Below, piece after piece: positions 34,489-44,311 of a stretch of 64,000 bases of DNA (positions are counted from its first letter, which is position 1; every line of letters begins with the position of its first letter). Under the pieces are notes generated by a model. It did no database searches and had not been told where the DNA came from. It saw only the letters and a program-made list of their open reading frames with translations. The DNA is from Haliscomenobacter sp040401995 (GTDB lineage: Bacteria > Bacteroidota > Bacteroidia > Chitinophagales > Saprospiraceae). A program made the translations under genes and the position numbers. The stretch lies in contig JBBANM010000012.1 in assembly GCA_040401995.1 (NCBI GenBank), positions 1-64,000 on the forward strand, written 5' to 3'.

Positions 34489-35385
34489 ATGGCCTTTAAG
34501 ATCAATAACGAACGGGTACAACGCTGGCTGGCAAGCCTCAAAAATCGCTACCGGTTTGTGGTCATGAACGACGAAACTTTTGAGGAGGTCAGTTCTTATA
34601 AACTTACCTTGTTGAACCTATACGTTTTTGGCAGTACTTTGTTTGTAGTACTCACCATGCTGGGAGTGTTTTTAGTAGCTTTTACGCCGCTTAAACGCTA
34701 CTTGCCCGGTATGGGGGTGACAGCCGATTCGCGACAATTGTTTGAACTGACGAGTGAATTGAAGCAGATGGAGCGCGATTTTAAAGCGCAACAAACCTTG
34801 ATTGAAAACTTGCAGCGCCGTATTTCGGGCAACCCCCTACGCGAAGAGGATGTGCCCAAAATCGAGAACAACACCCAAGGAAAGGATAAAAAAAAAATTA
34901 GCGCCTCAGAAACCGATTACCAACTACGCAAAGAAGTAGAACTGGAATTGATTGGCGCTATTGCTCAAAAGGGGCGTTCAAACGCTATGGCCGTTCGTAG
35001 TAATGTGCCACCGGAAAATCTATACTTCGTAGCCCCGGTCAATGGCGAAATCAGCGAGGGTTTTGATGCCAGTAAGATGCATTATGGTGTTGATGTGCTG
35101 GTGCCAAAAAATACCGCCATCAAAGCAGCGATGGAAGGCTATGTTTTTATGTCGGATTGGACGCTTGAGACGGGCAATACCATTGGCATCCAGCACGACA
35201 ACAACTTGGTAACTTTTTACAAACACAACTCTTCGCTGTTGAAAAAAACAGGCAGCTTTGTTCGTGCGGGCGAAGCCATCGCAATTGTTGGCAATACAGG
35301 GACACTCTCTCATGGCCCTCATTTGCATTTCGAACTTTGGTACCGCGGAAAACCTACTGACCCAACTGATTATATTACTTTTTGA
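34489..35385 (+). CDS. M23 family membrane-anchored metallopeptidase
   Basis: A 298-residue protein with a cytoplasmic N-terminus, one transmembrane helix (about 42-65), a coiled-coil stretch (about 80-115) and a C-terminal LytM/M23 domain (about 185-298). The zinc-site motifs HYGVD and HGPHLHFELWY are complete, so it is probably an active peptidoglycan endopeptidase or an activator in the periplasm. ATG at 34489 is chosen, giving MAFKINNERV; the TTG-opened extension from 34432 is rejected. In many Bacteroidota a protein of this layout sits beside bactofilin, whose gene here is about 27 kb away. Confidence 0.85.
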   Translation: MAFKINNERVQRWLASLKNRYRFVVMNDETFEEVSSYKLTLLNLYVFGSTLFVVLTMLGVFLVAFTPLKRYLPGMGVTADSRQLFELTSELKQMERDFKAQQTLIENLQRRISGNPLREEDVPKIENNTQGKDKKKISASETDYQLRKEVELELIGAIAQKGRSNAMAVRSNVPPENLYFVAPVNGEISEGFDASKMHYGVDVLVPKNTAIKAAMEGYVFMSDWTLETGNTIGIQHDNNLVTFYKHNSSLLKKTGSFVRAGEAIAIVGNTGTLSHGPHLHFELWYRGKPTDPTDYITF

Positions 35386-35578
35386 GGAATACTTCAATCT
35401 TGATCCTGCCTTTTATCTTACAGATCAGCCGATCACATTTTTCTTTTTTCGTAAAAAATCCGATATTGCGCAAAATTTTGATCCTAACCAATAAGGCTGT
35501 GCGCCTTTAACCTACCAAATTATCTTCTAGTATATTGTTTTATTTACCAATACGCATTGCAATTTAGTCTAAAATATA

Positions 35579-36031
35579 ATGCATTCATCAATGAGTGAGC
35601 AATCAAATCAAAATCTCCAAGCCGCTTACAACGAGAAAGGAGAGACCATCAGCCCGGTTTTACCAGAAAGTCTCAAAAATTTTTTGATTGACATCGATGG
35701 AACCATCTGTGACGATATTCCCAACGAAGAACCCGAAAGAATGATCACGGTACTTCCTTACCCAGATGCTTTGCGCATTCTGAACAAATGGTATGAAGAG
35801 GGACATTTCATCACTTACTTTACTTCTCGTACGGAGGAGCACCGCCAAATCACCGAAGAATGGCTCAACAAACATGGCTTTAAATACCATGGCATTCTTT
35901 TTGGCAAGCCACGTGGTGGAAACTACCATTGGATCGACAACCACATCGTAAAAGCGACACGTTTTAAAGGCGCATTTACTGATCTTGTTGTGGAAAAACA
36001 CGAAATTGAAGTATTCAAAACGGAAGGCTAA
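35579..36031 (+). CDS. HAD-family phosphatase-like protein
   Basis: A 150-residue single-domain HAD protein. The DxDGT motif is D38-I-D40-G-T, followed by FITYFTSRTEEH (motif II) and a C-terminal KGAFTDLVVEKHEIE. It is short, lacks a large cap and resembles the phosphoserine/5'-nucleotidase-like single-domain group, so the substrate is unknown. The start could also be the second ATG at 35591. It is transcribed alone and ends at a strong shared terminator. Confidence 0.75.
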   Translation: MHSSMSEQSNQNLQAAYNEKGETISPVLPESLKNFLIDIDGTICDDIPNEEPERMITVLPYPDALRILNKWYEEGHFITYFTSRTEEHRQITEEWLNKHGFKYHGILFGKPRGGNYHWIDNHIVKATRFKGAFTDLVVEKHEIEVFKTEG

Positions 36032-36053
36032 TCCTACCGTTTTGCTACAAAAC

Positions 36054-36101
36054 ATAAGCGGGTGTTCGGAAATTATCTTTCTGAACACCCGCTTATATTT
36101 T
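36054..36101. terminator. Bidirectional terminator between the HAD gene and dsbD
   Basis: A 14-bp perfect stem (ataagcgggtgttc / gaacacccgcttat) lies between convergent genes; the flanking A/T tracts are short. Confidence 0.85.
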
Positions 36102-36127
36102 GAACTCCACACGTAGCAGAACTAGAA

Positions 36128-38698
36128 TCAATTCCCCAGCGTCAGTTGCTTGAAAGCAGCCTTACCACAATTTAAAAAAGCGCCATACGTCGCTTCATCA
36201 GGCGTGTAACCGCGCGGTTGTGCCAGTACTTGGCCATTAGGCGTCAGCAACACGTAATAAGGTTGGGTATTGGTAGCAAAGTACTCCGTTTGGAAGTGCG
36301 ACCACTTGTTGCCAATGGTACGCAATTTTCGGGTATAGCCATTGGTAGTGTTGACTACAATTTGTTGATCTTCAGGTAATTCGCGTTTGTCGTCTACATA
36401 CAAAGAAATCAATACATAATCCTTGCTCAGCGTTGGATAAACCGAGGCTGTGGGCCACACGTTTTCTTCCATTTTTCGACAATTAACGCAGGCATGCCCG
36501 GTAAAATCAATGAGTATGGGTTTGTTGTTCTCGCGAGCATAAGCCATTCCGGCATCCAAATCCTTGAAACAGTTCAAGTTTTGCGGACAATCATTGGGGT
36601 GGATCCAGCTATAACCAGCCGGCGGCGCCAAGCCGCTTAACAATGTCAGAGAATGGAAGGTACCTACCTTTTCATCATAGCGGAATCCAGAAACCAGATA
36701 AATCGTAAAAGCCAGGGAAACCAAGCCCAAAGCACGTTGTGCCCAAGGAATGCTTGCGCCCTTGCTATCGTGAGGAAAACGGATCAGTCCAAACAAATAG
36801 AGCGCTAAACCCAAAAAGACAAGAATCCACAGCCCTAGGAACGGTTCAATTTTGAGCAATTCCCAGTGCTTGACCAAATCAGCATTCGACAAAAACTTGA
36901 GCGCCAAAGCGATTTCCAAAAAACCCAATGTTACTTTTACGGTATTTAGCCAACTACCTGATTTAGGTAAGGTTTTCATTACGCTAGGGAAAGCGGCAAA
37001 TAAAGCAAAGGGCAGAGCCAATGCCAATCCAAATCCGCCCATACCCGCGGTAAGCTGCCAAGCGCCGCCGTCGGAAGTGAGTGCCCCTGCCAACAAGGAA
37101 CCCAAAATAGGACCGGTACAAGAGAAAGAAACTAAGGCCAGCGTTAATGCCATAAAGAAAATTCCAATGACACCGCCAATTCCTTCTGCTGAACTTGCCC
37201 GATTGGTCCAACTGCTGGGCAGGGTAAGTTCATAGTAACCAAAAAAGGAAAAGGCAAAGACCAAAAAGACGACAAAAAACGCCACATTGAGCCAAACATT
37301 GGTGGAAATGTCGTTGAGAATATCCGGATTGATGTTGCTCAGCAAGTGAAAGGGCGCGCTAAGCAATAAGTAAACCGCAAAAATAAAGAAACCGTACAGC
37401 GAAGCTTGGTAAATGCCTTTGGCACGGCTACCGCTACTTTTGGTGAAAAAACTCACTGTAAGCGGAATCATTGGAAACACGCAAGGCGTGAGTAAAGCCA
37501 ACAAACCGCCCAAAAAACCCAACAAAAAGATGTTCCAATTGCTGGTTTTTTGTGTCACCTCGCTTACTTCGCCACATTGACCTAATGGACTGCTGAGGTC
37601 AGGTTTTTCTAAACCAGCATATAAACTGGCCAAACTGGAAGCTCCCGCTGTTGGAGGAGCAGGGATTCCATTGTTTTCGACTTCAGCGCCAATGCTGGCT
37701 ATAAGGTCTGCAGGATTGAACCGAAAGGATTCGCTGCTAGGCGGGAGACACTGGGTAGCATCACAGGCCAGATATTCTAAGGTTCCAGAGATCGGTTTGG
37801 AAGGGTCGAAGATTTTCACTTTTTGGGTAAAAACTACTTCACCGTCTAAGAATTTAATGATCTCGTTCCCTTCAAAAAAAGGGTCAGAGCCCGATTTTTT
37901 GTGGCCTTTTTCCGCTATTTTTCCAAGGGTTTGAAAATGTTTCCCCTTGTCAAAAGTGAAAGAAGTAGGGATTGGTCCTTCACCAGTAAACTGGGAATAG
38001 ATCGTCCAGCCCTTGTCTAATTTGGCCACCCATTCCAGTTCGTATTCGCTGGCGTTAATTTTTCGAATGTTTGTTTTCCAATGGATGGGATTAAGGATTA
38101 AGCTCGAATTGGTTGCGGCTTCACCAAGGATGCCTTTTTCGAGTTCTTGACCTGGTTCAAGAGTTGGGGTAGGAATCAGTAACGCGCCATCTTTTTCGTT
38201 TTTCGGAGTTTTGGGTACTGCTGGCGTTTTTTCAGTAGCAGGAGTGGCGCTAGCAGCGAGAAATTTAAAGGGAACTTCGGTTGGCGGCAAGCATTTTTCC
38301 TCATTACAAGTCATGAATTCCAAATAACCTGAGATGGGTTTGGAAGGATCGGTAAGGGTGACACGCTGGCGGAAAACGACCTTTTTGTACAACTTGATCA
38401 CATTCATACCAAAGAGCTTGTCGAAACCTTCTTTACGTACGCCAATCTCCTCGTTTTTGCCTACCAGCTTGTAGTGGGCGCCTTTATCGTAGTTGAAGGA
38501 GGTGCGGATGGGGCCATCATCACTCTCCAAGTATTGCGAATAAATATTCCAACCATCTTGCACATTGGCGGTAAAGAGCAAATCGTATTCTTGATTGCTG
38601 ATCTTTTTGATTTCGGTAGACCATTGAACTGGATTTTCGATCTGCCCAAACAAGTTTACGGCGGAAAAGACCCAGGCCAATAAGACGATAATTCTCAT
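36128..38698 (-). CDS. dsbD: Thiol:disulfide interchange protein DsbD with duplicated N-terminal domain
   Basis: An 856-residue protein. After a signal peptide, residues 22-145 and 203-330 are two copies of the DsbD alpha-like domain (each with WS/KTEI/NIRKI, GWxIYSQ, DPSKPISGxLE and a Cys pair: C131/C136 and C312/C317). An eight-helix transmembrane core (about 375-690) follows, and a periplasmic thioredoxin-like domain has C737-V-N-C740. It moves electrons from cytoplasmic thioredoxin across the membrane to periplasmic partners. Single-domain DsbD proteins have about 565 residues; the extra copy accounts for most of the difference. It is transcribed alone. Confidence 0.92.
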   Translation of the reverse strand: MRIIVLLAWVFSAVNLFGQIENPVQWSTEIKKISNQEYDLLFTANVQDGWNIYSQYLESDDGPIRTSFNYDKGAHYKLVGKNEEIGVRKEGFDKLFGMNVIKLYKKVVFRQRVTLTDPSKPISGYLEFMTCNEEKCLPPTEVPFKFLAASATPATEKTPAVPKTPKNEKDGALLIPTPTLEPGQELEKGILGEAATNSSLILNPIHWKTNIRKINASEYELEWVAKLDKGWTIYSQFTGEGPIPTSFTFDKGKHFQTLGKIAEKGHKKSGSDPFFEGNEIIKFLDGEVVFTQKVKIFDPSKPISGTLEYLACDATQCLPPSSESFRFNPADLIASIGAEVENNGIPAPPTAGASSLASLYAGLEKPDLSSPLGQCGEVSEVTQKTSNWNIFLLGFLGGLLALLTPCVFPMIPLTVSFFTKSSGSRAKGIYQASLYGFFIFAVYLLLSAPFHLLSNINPDILNDISTNVWLNVAFFVVFLVFAFSFFGYYELTLPSSWTNRASSAEGIGGVIGIFFMALTLALVSFSCTGPILGSLLAGALTSDGGAWQLTAGMGGFGLALALPFALFAAFPSVMKTLPKSGSWLNTVKVTLGFLEIALALKFLSNADLVKHWELLKIEPFLGLWILVFLGLALYLFGLIRFPHDSKGASIPWAQRALGLVSLAFTIYLVSGFRYDEKVGTFHSLTLLSGLAPPAGYSWIHPNDCPQNLNCFKDLDAGMAYARENNKPILIDFTGHACVNCRKMEENVWPTASVYPTLSKDYVLISLYVDDKRELPEDQQIVVNTTNGYTRKLRTIGNKWSHFQTEYFATNTQPYYVLLTPNGQVLAQPRGYTPDEATYGAFLNCGKAAFKQLTLGN

Positions 38699-38772
38699 GA
38701 GCGGCTGATTTTATTGAAGTAAACGCAGGATATGGTCATTTAGATGCAAATCACATCCAATAAACCGTTCCA

Positions 38773-38931
38773 AGGAACGGGTGAATAATAAATTGACATT
38801 TTAGCCGCCGCTATTTTGCTGCCAATCAACTATCTTTTGAGGCGCAATGTGGGGCATTGCAACGAAAAAGATAGGAAGAGTGGCGGTGAAAGAGCAAGGA
38901 TAAAGTGGTGATTTATTGTTCACCCGTTCCT
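38773..38931. mobile_element. R3 element, copy 1 (159 bp, MITE-like)
   Basis: The element is bounded by aggaacgggtgaataataa and a near-perfect complement. An internal gcaatg/cattgc hairpin and a ctatctttt/aaaagatag stem suggest it folds as one long structure. It contains no gene. It closely matches the copy at 45385-45543 and fills most of the dsbD-purQ gap. Confidence 0.92.
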
Positions 38932-38955
38932 TAAGGTCGCCAGCATAACAGGTTT

Positions 38956-39657
38956 TTAACTCATTATTGGCGCGAACGCCATTTTTACCAATGAATCCAG
39001 CAACATCCGGCCATCGGTATTACCTAGCACTTCCTCAGCGGCACGCTCAGGGTGGGGCATCATGCCAAATACATTGCGCGTTTTGTTGCAAATACCGGCA
39101 ATGTTGGCCATTGCACCATTCGGATTGGATGCTTCGGTTATGGCGCCGCGCTCGTCGCAGTATTTGAAGAGAATTTGATCCTTGGACTCCAATTCTTCCA
39201 TAGTTTCCGCATCAGCAAAATAGCGGCCTTCGGCGTGCGCAATGGGAATTTTTAGCACCTGCCCAATTGGAACCCCAGAGGTAAGCGGAGAACTATTGGA
39301 TATGGTTTTGAGGTAAACATTTTTGCAAATAAACTGCTGATTGGCGTTACGCAGCAATACGCCCGGGAGCAAACCGGCTTCACAAAGAATTTGAAAACCA
39401 TTGCAGATGCCAAACACCAAGCCGCCCTTATTGGCAAACTCGATTACCGCATTCATTACCGGCGAAAAACGGGCAATCGCACCGGAACGCAAGTAGTCGC
39501 CATATGAAAAACCGCCGGGCAACACAATGCAATCGCCCGCCCCGAAATTATCGAGACTGGTTTCTTTGTGCCAAATTTTTACTGCATCTGAACCCAATAC
39601 GTGGATCATATCATCATCACAATTGGAACCAGGGAAGACGACAACACCAAATTTCAT
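38956..39657 (-). CDS. purQ: Phosphoribosylformylglycinamidine synthase, glutaminase subunit
   Basis: A 233-residue class I glutamine amidotransferase. The nucleophile is C85 in VFGICNGFQ, and FPGSNCDDD, GGFSYGDYLRSGA and the C-terminal MMPHPERA are PurQ signatures. It supplies ammonia to PurL in the fourth step of purine synthesis. Small PurQ works with small PurL plus PurS; neither is in the window. It is transcribed on the minus strand about 40 bases after the membrane-protein gene, so the two may be co-transcribed. The R3 element lies just downstream. Confidence 0.95.
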   Translation of the reverse strand: MKFGVVVFPGSNCDDDMIHVLGSDAVKIWHKETSLDNFGAGDCIVLPGGFSYGDYLRSGAIARFSPVMNAVIEFANKGGLVFGICNGFQILCEAGLLPGVLLRNANQQFICKNVYLKTISNSSPLTSGVPIGQVLKIPIAHAEGRYFADAETMEELESKDQILFKYCDERGAITEASNPNGAMANIAGICNKTRNVFGMMPHPERAAEEVLGNTDGRMLLDSLVKMAFAPIMS

Positions 39658-39695
39658 AGCAGTCCAAGTTTATAGAGTGAATAATTTTTGTAGCG

Positions 39696-40685
39696 CTATA
39701 CTTTGAAAATCAAATCTTTGTATTGGAAAAACAACAAAAAAGCCAACCAAACCAAATGGGTAAGCTCCGCCCAATTGCTGGGGATAGAACTGAAAAACAT
39801 GCCCAATAAAAAACCAAAAGGCACCGCAACCGCCAAGGCATGATCGAGCTGGATGTTGTTTTGAAAAACCAGGGTTAATGGCGACAACAACATAAACCAG
39901 TATAAAATATTAATGCGTTTTTGAGATTGGATCACCCTTTTTCCCATAAAATTCCCTTGATTGCCTACAATGATCAGCAAGAAAATGATCAGTATACTCA
40001 GTGGAATCAATTGAGTGATGGAGGGTAAAGGGGTTTGGAAATGAAAAAACTGAAGCCCGCTCATCAATTGTAACTTAGAAAACAGGCCAATTTGGTTGCT
40101 CCAAAGGGCATAAACGCCAATCAAAACATAAGGCACCAAGGCTCCCGAAAATACCATTAAGCGCTCCCGGAAATCAAATCCCCGGAGTAAGTTCAAACCA
40201 ATAAAAATCAAAAGCAAAAAAATAAGATAAGCAGGACAAAAAAAGCTGGAGAGGGCGACAAAAAAACCAGCGTTAAATAAGGCGTCGGCGCAAAAATTCT
40301 TCTTGAAGGTATCCATCATCTGAATGACGCCAATGATCAAAAAAATGTTGGCCAAATGCAAGGGCGAAAACTGCTGAAACTCAGGCACCGTGCTGGATAC
40401 CAATACAAAAAACATACCAGGCAGCATGTTGATTTCGCGGGAAAGGCGGAATGTCAAGTCGGCATAATTCAAGATAAACCCGCCAATGAAAAGCGTGACA
40501 CAAGTACTACCCAATACCAATAGAGGGTTGCCTTTGATGGCTTCATACAACCAGAAGTAAGCAATACCGTAACCAGTAGGCTGCCAAGTAGTAGGTACAA
40601 ACCAAGGGCCAGTATGTAAAAGAGCTGCATAAATCAGCAGTAAAAAACTAGCCAGCAATTGGTTGGTCCGAAAGATTGAGAGCAC
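39696..40685 (-). CDS. Uncharacterised polytopic membrane protein (DUF6427-like)
   Basis: A 329-residue inner-membrane protein with about eight to nine helices and few charged loops. SLLNIFRTNQ-like starts and the NYADLTFRLSREINMLPGMFFVL region recall the DUF6427 proteins of Bacteroidota, which often sit near purine genes; this match is from memory and tentative. Function is unknown. It lies 38 bases upstream of purQ on the same strand. Confidence 0.6.
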   Translation of the reverse strand: MLSIFRTNQLLASFLLLIYAALLHTGPWFVPTTWQPTGYGIAYFWLYEAIKGNPLLVLGSTCVTLFIGGFILNYADLTFRLSREINMLPGMFFVLVSSTVPEFQQFSPLHLANIFLIIGVIQMMDTFKKNFCADALFNAGFFVALSSFFCPAYLIFLLLIFIGLNLLRGFDFRERLMVFSGALVPYVLIGVYALWSNQIGLFSKLQLMSGLQFFHFQTPLPSITQLIPLSILIIFLLIIVGNQGNFMGKRVIQSQKRINILYWFMLLSPLTLVFQNNIQLDHALAVAVPFGFLLGMFFSSIPSNWAELTHLVWLAFLLFFQYKDLIFKV

Positions 40686-40775
40686 GACTTTTTTGGTTTA
40701 TCGCAATGAATTGGCAAAATTACAAAAAAATACGCTTCAGCGAGGTTTCAAGGGCTCAAAATTGTTCAGGGCTGG

Positions 40776-42005
40776 CTACCCAGGGATCTGAAAAACTTCC
40801 TTCGGGTAGCACAAGTAATATTTGGTTACGTTTTTGGCCTTCATGTCTTGTTCAATGTTTTTGGACATAGGCTCCACCTCCCCATTTTTGAACAAAATTT
40901 TGATTTCCTCTTTGTGGGTATTGTAAGTGCTGTTGGTTTCCTTTCCCTGCATAAACAAATAGGGTAGGTCATGACTTTCTCCTGGCCACCATTCGCTAAT
41001 CCGCTGCTGAATGCCGTGGATGTGACCCTCTGCAAATTTATTGCTTGAAAGCTCCAGTTTGAACAAACGTCGATTGATCAAGCCCGTAGCTAAATAAGCC
41101 AGCAAGCGATCGTCTGATTTCATCCAAGCTTTGATGGCGGAAAAAATATCGTAATCATCCAAGCGGGCAAAGGTGTCCAGCAATTCATCGCGGCGGGTTT
41201 GGAAGTCTTTGCCCGTAAAATTGTGGTACAAAAAAAACTGAAGATCGGGTGGGCAATAGAGGTTGGCGCCTGTTTTTGCTAAATATTTTGCCCGTTTCAG
41301 AATTTGAATCAACATCTGTTCGGCAGAAAGCACGGTTTTGTGCAAGTAGACCTGCCAATACATCAAGCGCCGGGCAATCAAGAATTTTTCAATGGAATAG
41401 ATACCTTTTTCTTCAACCACCAATTCGCCATCGTGTACCGCCAACATCTTTAGAATGCGATCGTACCCAATAACGCCCTCATAAACCCCGGTAAAAAAGC
41501 TATCGCGGGTGAGGTAATCCATCCGATCCATGTCCAATTGACTGGAAACCAATTGGTGTAAAAACTTTTTGGGGTACTCGTCGCGGAAAATGCGAATAGC
41601 CAGATCTAACTGTCCGTTCATTTCGGCATTCAATTTCTCCATAAACAAACCCGAAATGGTTTCGTGAGTGACGTTGATGAGGGTATTTTCCAGGGTATGT
41701 GAAAACGGTCCGTGCCCGATATCGTGCAACAAAATGGCGGCGCCGGCAGCCAACGCTTCCTCATCAGTAATCACAGTGCCTTTGGAACGCAAGACATCAA
41801 TTACTTGGGTCATCAGGTGATAAGCGCCCAAGGCATGGTGGAAGCGGGTGTGTAAAGCCCCCGGGTAAACGTAATGCGTAAGGCTGACTTGCTTGATGCG
41901 CCGCAAGCGTTGAAAGTACGGATGTTCAATCAAGTTGAAAATCAATCCATATGGAATGCTGATAAAACCGTAAACGGGGTCGTTAAATATTTTAGTGGTT
42001 GCCAT
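40776..42005 (-). CDS. HD-domain phosphohydrolase (dGTPase/SAMHD1-like)
   Basis: A 409-residue protein of the HD superfamily. The metal motif is H94-D95 in ILLHDIGHGPFSH, with an upstream H in TRFHHALGAYHL and a distal D in DMDRMDYL. DPVYGFISIP and FQRLRRIKQ are typical of the family that includes dNTPases and SAMHD1. Nucleotide hydrolysis is likely, but the exact substrate is not known. ATG at 42005 is chosen, giving MATTKIFNDP; an earlier ATG at 42038 adds eleven residues that do not look conserved. It is transcribed alone. Confidence 0.85.
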   Translation of the reverse strand: MATTKIFNDPVYGFISIPYGLIFNLIEHPYFQRLRRIKQVSLTHYVYPGALHTRFHHALGAYHLMTQVIDVLRSKGTVITDEEALAAGAAILLHDIGHGPFSHTLENTLINVTHETISGLFMEKLNAEMNGQLDLAIRIFRDEYPKKFLHQLVSSQLDMDRMDYLTRDSFFTGVYEGVIGYDRILKMLAVHDGELVVEEKGIYSIEKFLIARRLMYWQVYLHKTVLSAEQMLIQILKRAKYLAKTGANLYCPPDLQFFLYHNFTGKDFQTRRDELLDTFARLDDYDIFSAIKAWMKSDDRLLAYLATGLINRRLFKLELSSNKFAEGHIHGIQQRISEWWPGESHDLPYLFMQGKETNSTYNTHKEEIKILFKNGEVEPMSKNIEQDMKAKNVTKYYLCYPKEVFQIPG

Positions 42006-42173
42006 AATGAAGTAATCTGCTACAAATCTTAAAAACAAATGTTATCTGAACAATATTCTTGAAGAAAAGATGATTTTTGTAGAACGGGTTCGGTTTTGGT
42101 AGGTCAAATGATTGTAAATTGACTTTCAAAACACACCCTTTGCTACTGTAGCACAAAAATAGCTGAAATCTAC

Positions 42174-43730
42174 ATGGATAAGATCATCATTCTCTGGGCT
42201 GACGACGAAATAGATTTGCTTAAGCCCCAAGTACTTTTTTTGGAAAATAAAGGATACGAAGTCATTACGGTCACCAATGGCCATGATGCGATTGACGAGT
42301 GCAATGACAACCGCGATGTGGACGTCGTTTTTTTGGATGAAAGCATGCCCGGAATCACAGGTCTGGAGACGCTGGCGCGCATCAAGGAAATCAACCCCTT
42401 GTTGCCCGTGGTGATGATCACCAAAAATGAAGCGGAAACTGTGATGGAAGAAGCGCTGGGTTCACAAATCAGTGATTACCTCATCAAACCCGTAAACCCC
42501 AATCAGATCCTGCTTACCCTGAAAAAAATCATCGACAACAAACGCCTCGTGCGCGAAAAGACGTCATCGGATTACCAACAGGAGTTTCGGCAGATTTTCA
42601 CCCAGATCAATAGTGGTCTTGATTTCAATGAATGGGCGGAAACGTACAAAAAGATCATCAGTTGGGAACTCAAAATCGACCAATCCAATTCCACTGAAAT
42701 GGCCGACATCCTGTCCATGCAGAAACAGGAAGCCAACACGGAGTTTTCGAAATACATTGTCAAAAACTACTTGGATTGGGTTCAAGGCAAAAAAGAAGCG
42801 CCAGTCATGTCGGATACGCTGTTGCGCAGCAAGGTATTTACCAAATTCAACAGCGATGTACCAACTATTGTGGTATTGCTCGACAACCTGCGTTTTGACC
42901 AATGGAAAGTGATTGAACCCATTTTGACTCAAAATTTTCGCTTAGAGGAGGAGGATTTTTTCTACAGCATTCTTCCCACCTCCACCCAATATAGCCGCAA
43001 CGCCATATTTGCCGGCATGATGCCTTCCGATATCGCCAAACAACACCCGGATTGGTGGCTGAATGACAATGAAGAAGGCGGTAAAAACCTCCATGAAAAC
43101 GATTTGCTGAATGAACTCATCAAACGTACCTTCCGCAAAGGTATCAAACACGAGTACCTAAAAATTACCAGCGTACACAACGCCAGGTTGATGCAAGAAA
43201 ACATCCACAATTACCTGAAAAATGATTTGACGGTGATTGTGTACAACTTCATCGACATGCTTTCTCATGCCCGAACGGAAATGGAGGTATTGAAAGAATT
43301 GGCCGGAGACGAGAAGGCCTATCGCTCGCTTACCCGTTCTTGGTTTGAGAACTCGCCATTGTGGGGCGCCTTACAGAAACTATCGGAGAAGGAAGTACAG
43401 CTTTTTGTGACCACGGATCATGGTACTATCCGGGTGAATACCCCTTCAAAAGTGGTGGGCGACCGCGAAACAACGACCAACTTGCGCTACAAACTTGGGC
43501 GAAACCTACAGTACGATCGCAAAGACGTACTTGAAATTCGCGACCCCATTCAGGCGCGTTTGCCCCGTCCCAATGTAAGCTCGGCGTACATTTTTGCGAA
43601 AGAAGACATTTTTTTCCTGTATCCTAACAACTACAACCACTTCCACAACTATTATAAAAATACCTTCCAACACGGCGGTATTTCATTGGAGGAAATCATC
43701 TGTCCGATCATTCGCTTGCGCTCAAAATAG
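42174..43730 (+). CDS. porX: PorX: response regulator with PglZ phosphodiesterase domain
   Basis: A 518-residue protein. Residues 1-120 form a CheY-like receiver with the acidic pocket D10-D11 and phosphoacceptor D55 in VVFLDESMPG. A helical linker follows. Residues about 225-518 form a PglZ/alkaline-phosphatase-like domain (IVVLLDNLRFDQW, TSTQYSRNAIFAGMMP, FVTTDHGTIRV), which in PorX hydrolyses cyclic or linear oligonucleotides. PorX is the regulator of the type IX secretion system, phosphorylated by PorY, and affects gene expression through SigP. Neither PorY nor SigP is adjacent. Length and motif order agree with characterised PorX. It is transcribed alone, ending at a strong terminator. 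Confidence 0.92.
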   Translation: MDKIIILWADDEIDLLKPQVLFLENKGYEVITVTNGHDAIDECNDNRDVDVVFLDESMPGITGLETLARIKEINPLLPVVMITKNEAETVMEEALGSQISDYLIKPVNPNQILLTLKKIIDNKRLVREKTSSDYQQEFRQIFTQINSGLDFNEWAETYKKIISWELKIDQSNSTEMADILSMQKQEANTEFSKYIVKNYLDWVQGKKEAPVMSDTLLRSKVFTKFNSDVPTIVVLLDNLRFDQWKVIEPILTQNFRLEEEDFFYSILPTSTQYSRNAIFAGMMPSDIAKQHPDWWLNDNEEGGKNLHENDLLNELIKRTFRKGIKHEYLKITSVHNARLMQENIHNYLKNDLTVIVYNFIDMLSHARTEMEVLKELAGDEKAYRSLTRSWFENSPLWGALQKLSEKEVQLFVTTDHGTIRVNTPSKVVGDRETTTNLRYKLGRNLQYDRKDVLEIRDPIQARLPRPNVSSAYIFAKEDIFFLYPNNYNHFHNYYKNTFQHGGISLEEIICPIIRLRSK

Positions 43731-43742
43731 ACAAGACCTTGA

Positions 43743-43796
43743 AAAAGAAAGGGATCACAAAACCGATGAAGTTTATGTGGTCCCTTTTCTTTTTCC
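43743..43796. terminator. Bidirectional terminator after porX
   Basis: A stem of about 14 bp, with one G-T wobble (core gggatcac / gtggtccc), continued by A/T arms, lies between convergent porX and the PH-like gene. Confidence 0.85.
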
Positions 43797-43827
43797 TACT
43801 GTGGGGTAAGAAATCCCAATTCGCGGT

Positions 43828-44271
43828 TTATTTTACCAGTAAAGACAAGCTGGAAAACTCTTGTAGTACAGCATTGAGCCGTTCGGTACTGGCAATAAAG
43901 AAAAAAGACTTGCCAAACGAGCCCGGTACTTTAAGTTTAACCCTTACAAACGTTAGGATGAAAAAGCGCGATATCGAAATGTTTTCGATGTTGTGATATG
44001 GGTAGCGGACGTTTTTGAAATAGTTCGTAACGTAAACCATCTCCGAACTGATTTCCACCCTTTTTAGTCGCAACAGCGTAAACGACAAGACCAATACACC
44101 CGTTGCAAAAAACAACACCAACAGCAACCGAAACGCAGTTGGTGAAAGACCGCTTCCATACTCCATTGGAGTGAATTGGAGCGCAATCGTAAATGCGCCC
44201 ACAAAAACGATCCAGAAAATCGGAACAAAAAACTTGAAGAAAAGCGTCAAGTTGGTGGATACCCTTTCCAT
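43828..44271 (-). CDS. Two-helix membrane protein with PH-like C-terminus
   Basis: A 147-residue product. Two helices at about 10-33 and 45-67 are followed by a beta-rich 75-residue region (RVEISSEMVYVTNYFKNVRYPYHNIENISISRF) that resembles bacterial PH domains (bPH family). No function is known. It is convergent with porX. Repeat R2 lies between it and tatC. Confidence 0.6.
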   Translation of the reverse strand: MERVSTNLTLFFKFFVPIFWIVFVGAFTIALQFTPMEYGSGLSPTAFRLLLVLFFATGVLVLSFTLLRLKRVEISSEMVYVTNYFKNVRYPYHNIENISISRFFILTFVRVKLKVPGSFGKSFFFIASTERLNAVLQEFSSLSLLVK

Positions 44272-44311
44272 TTTTTGCTTGTCAGTATTAGTTAGACTAC
44301 TTACATTAGTT

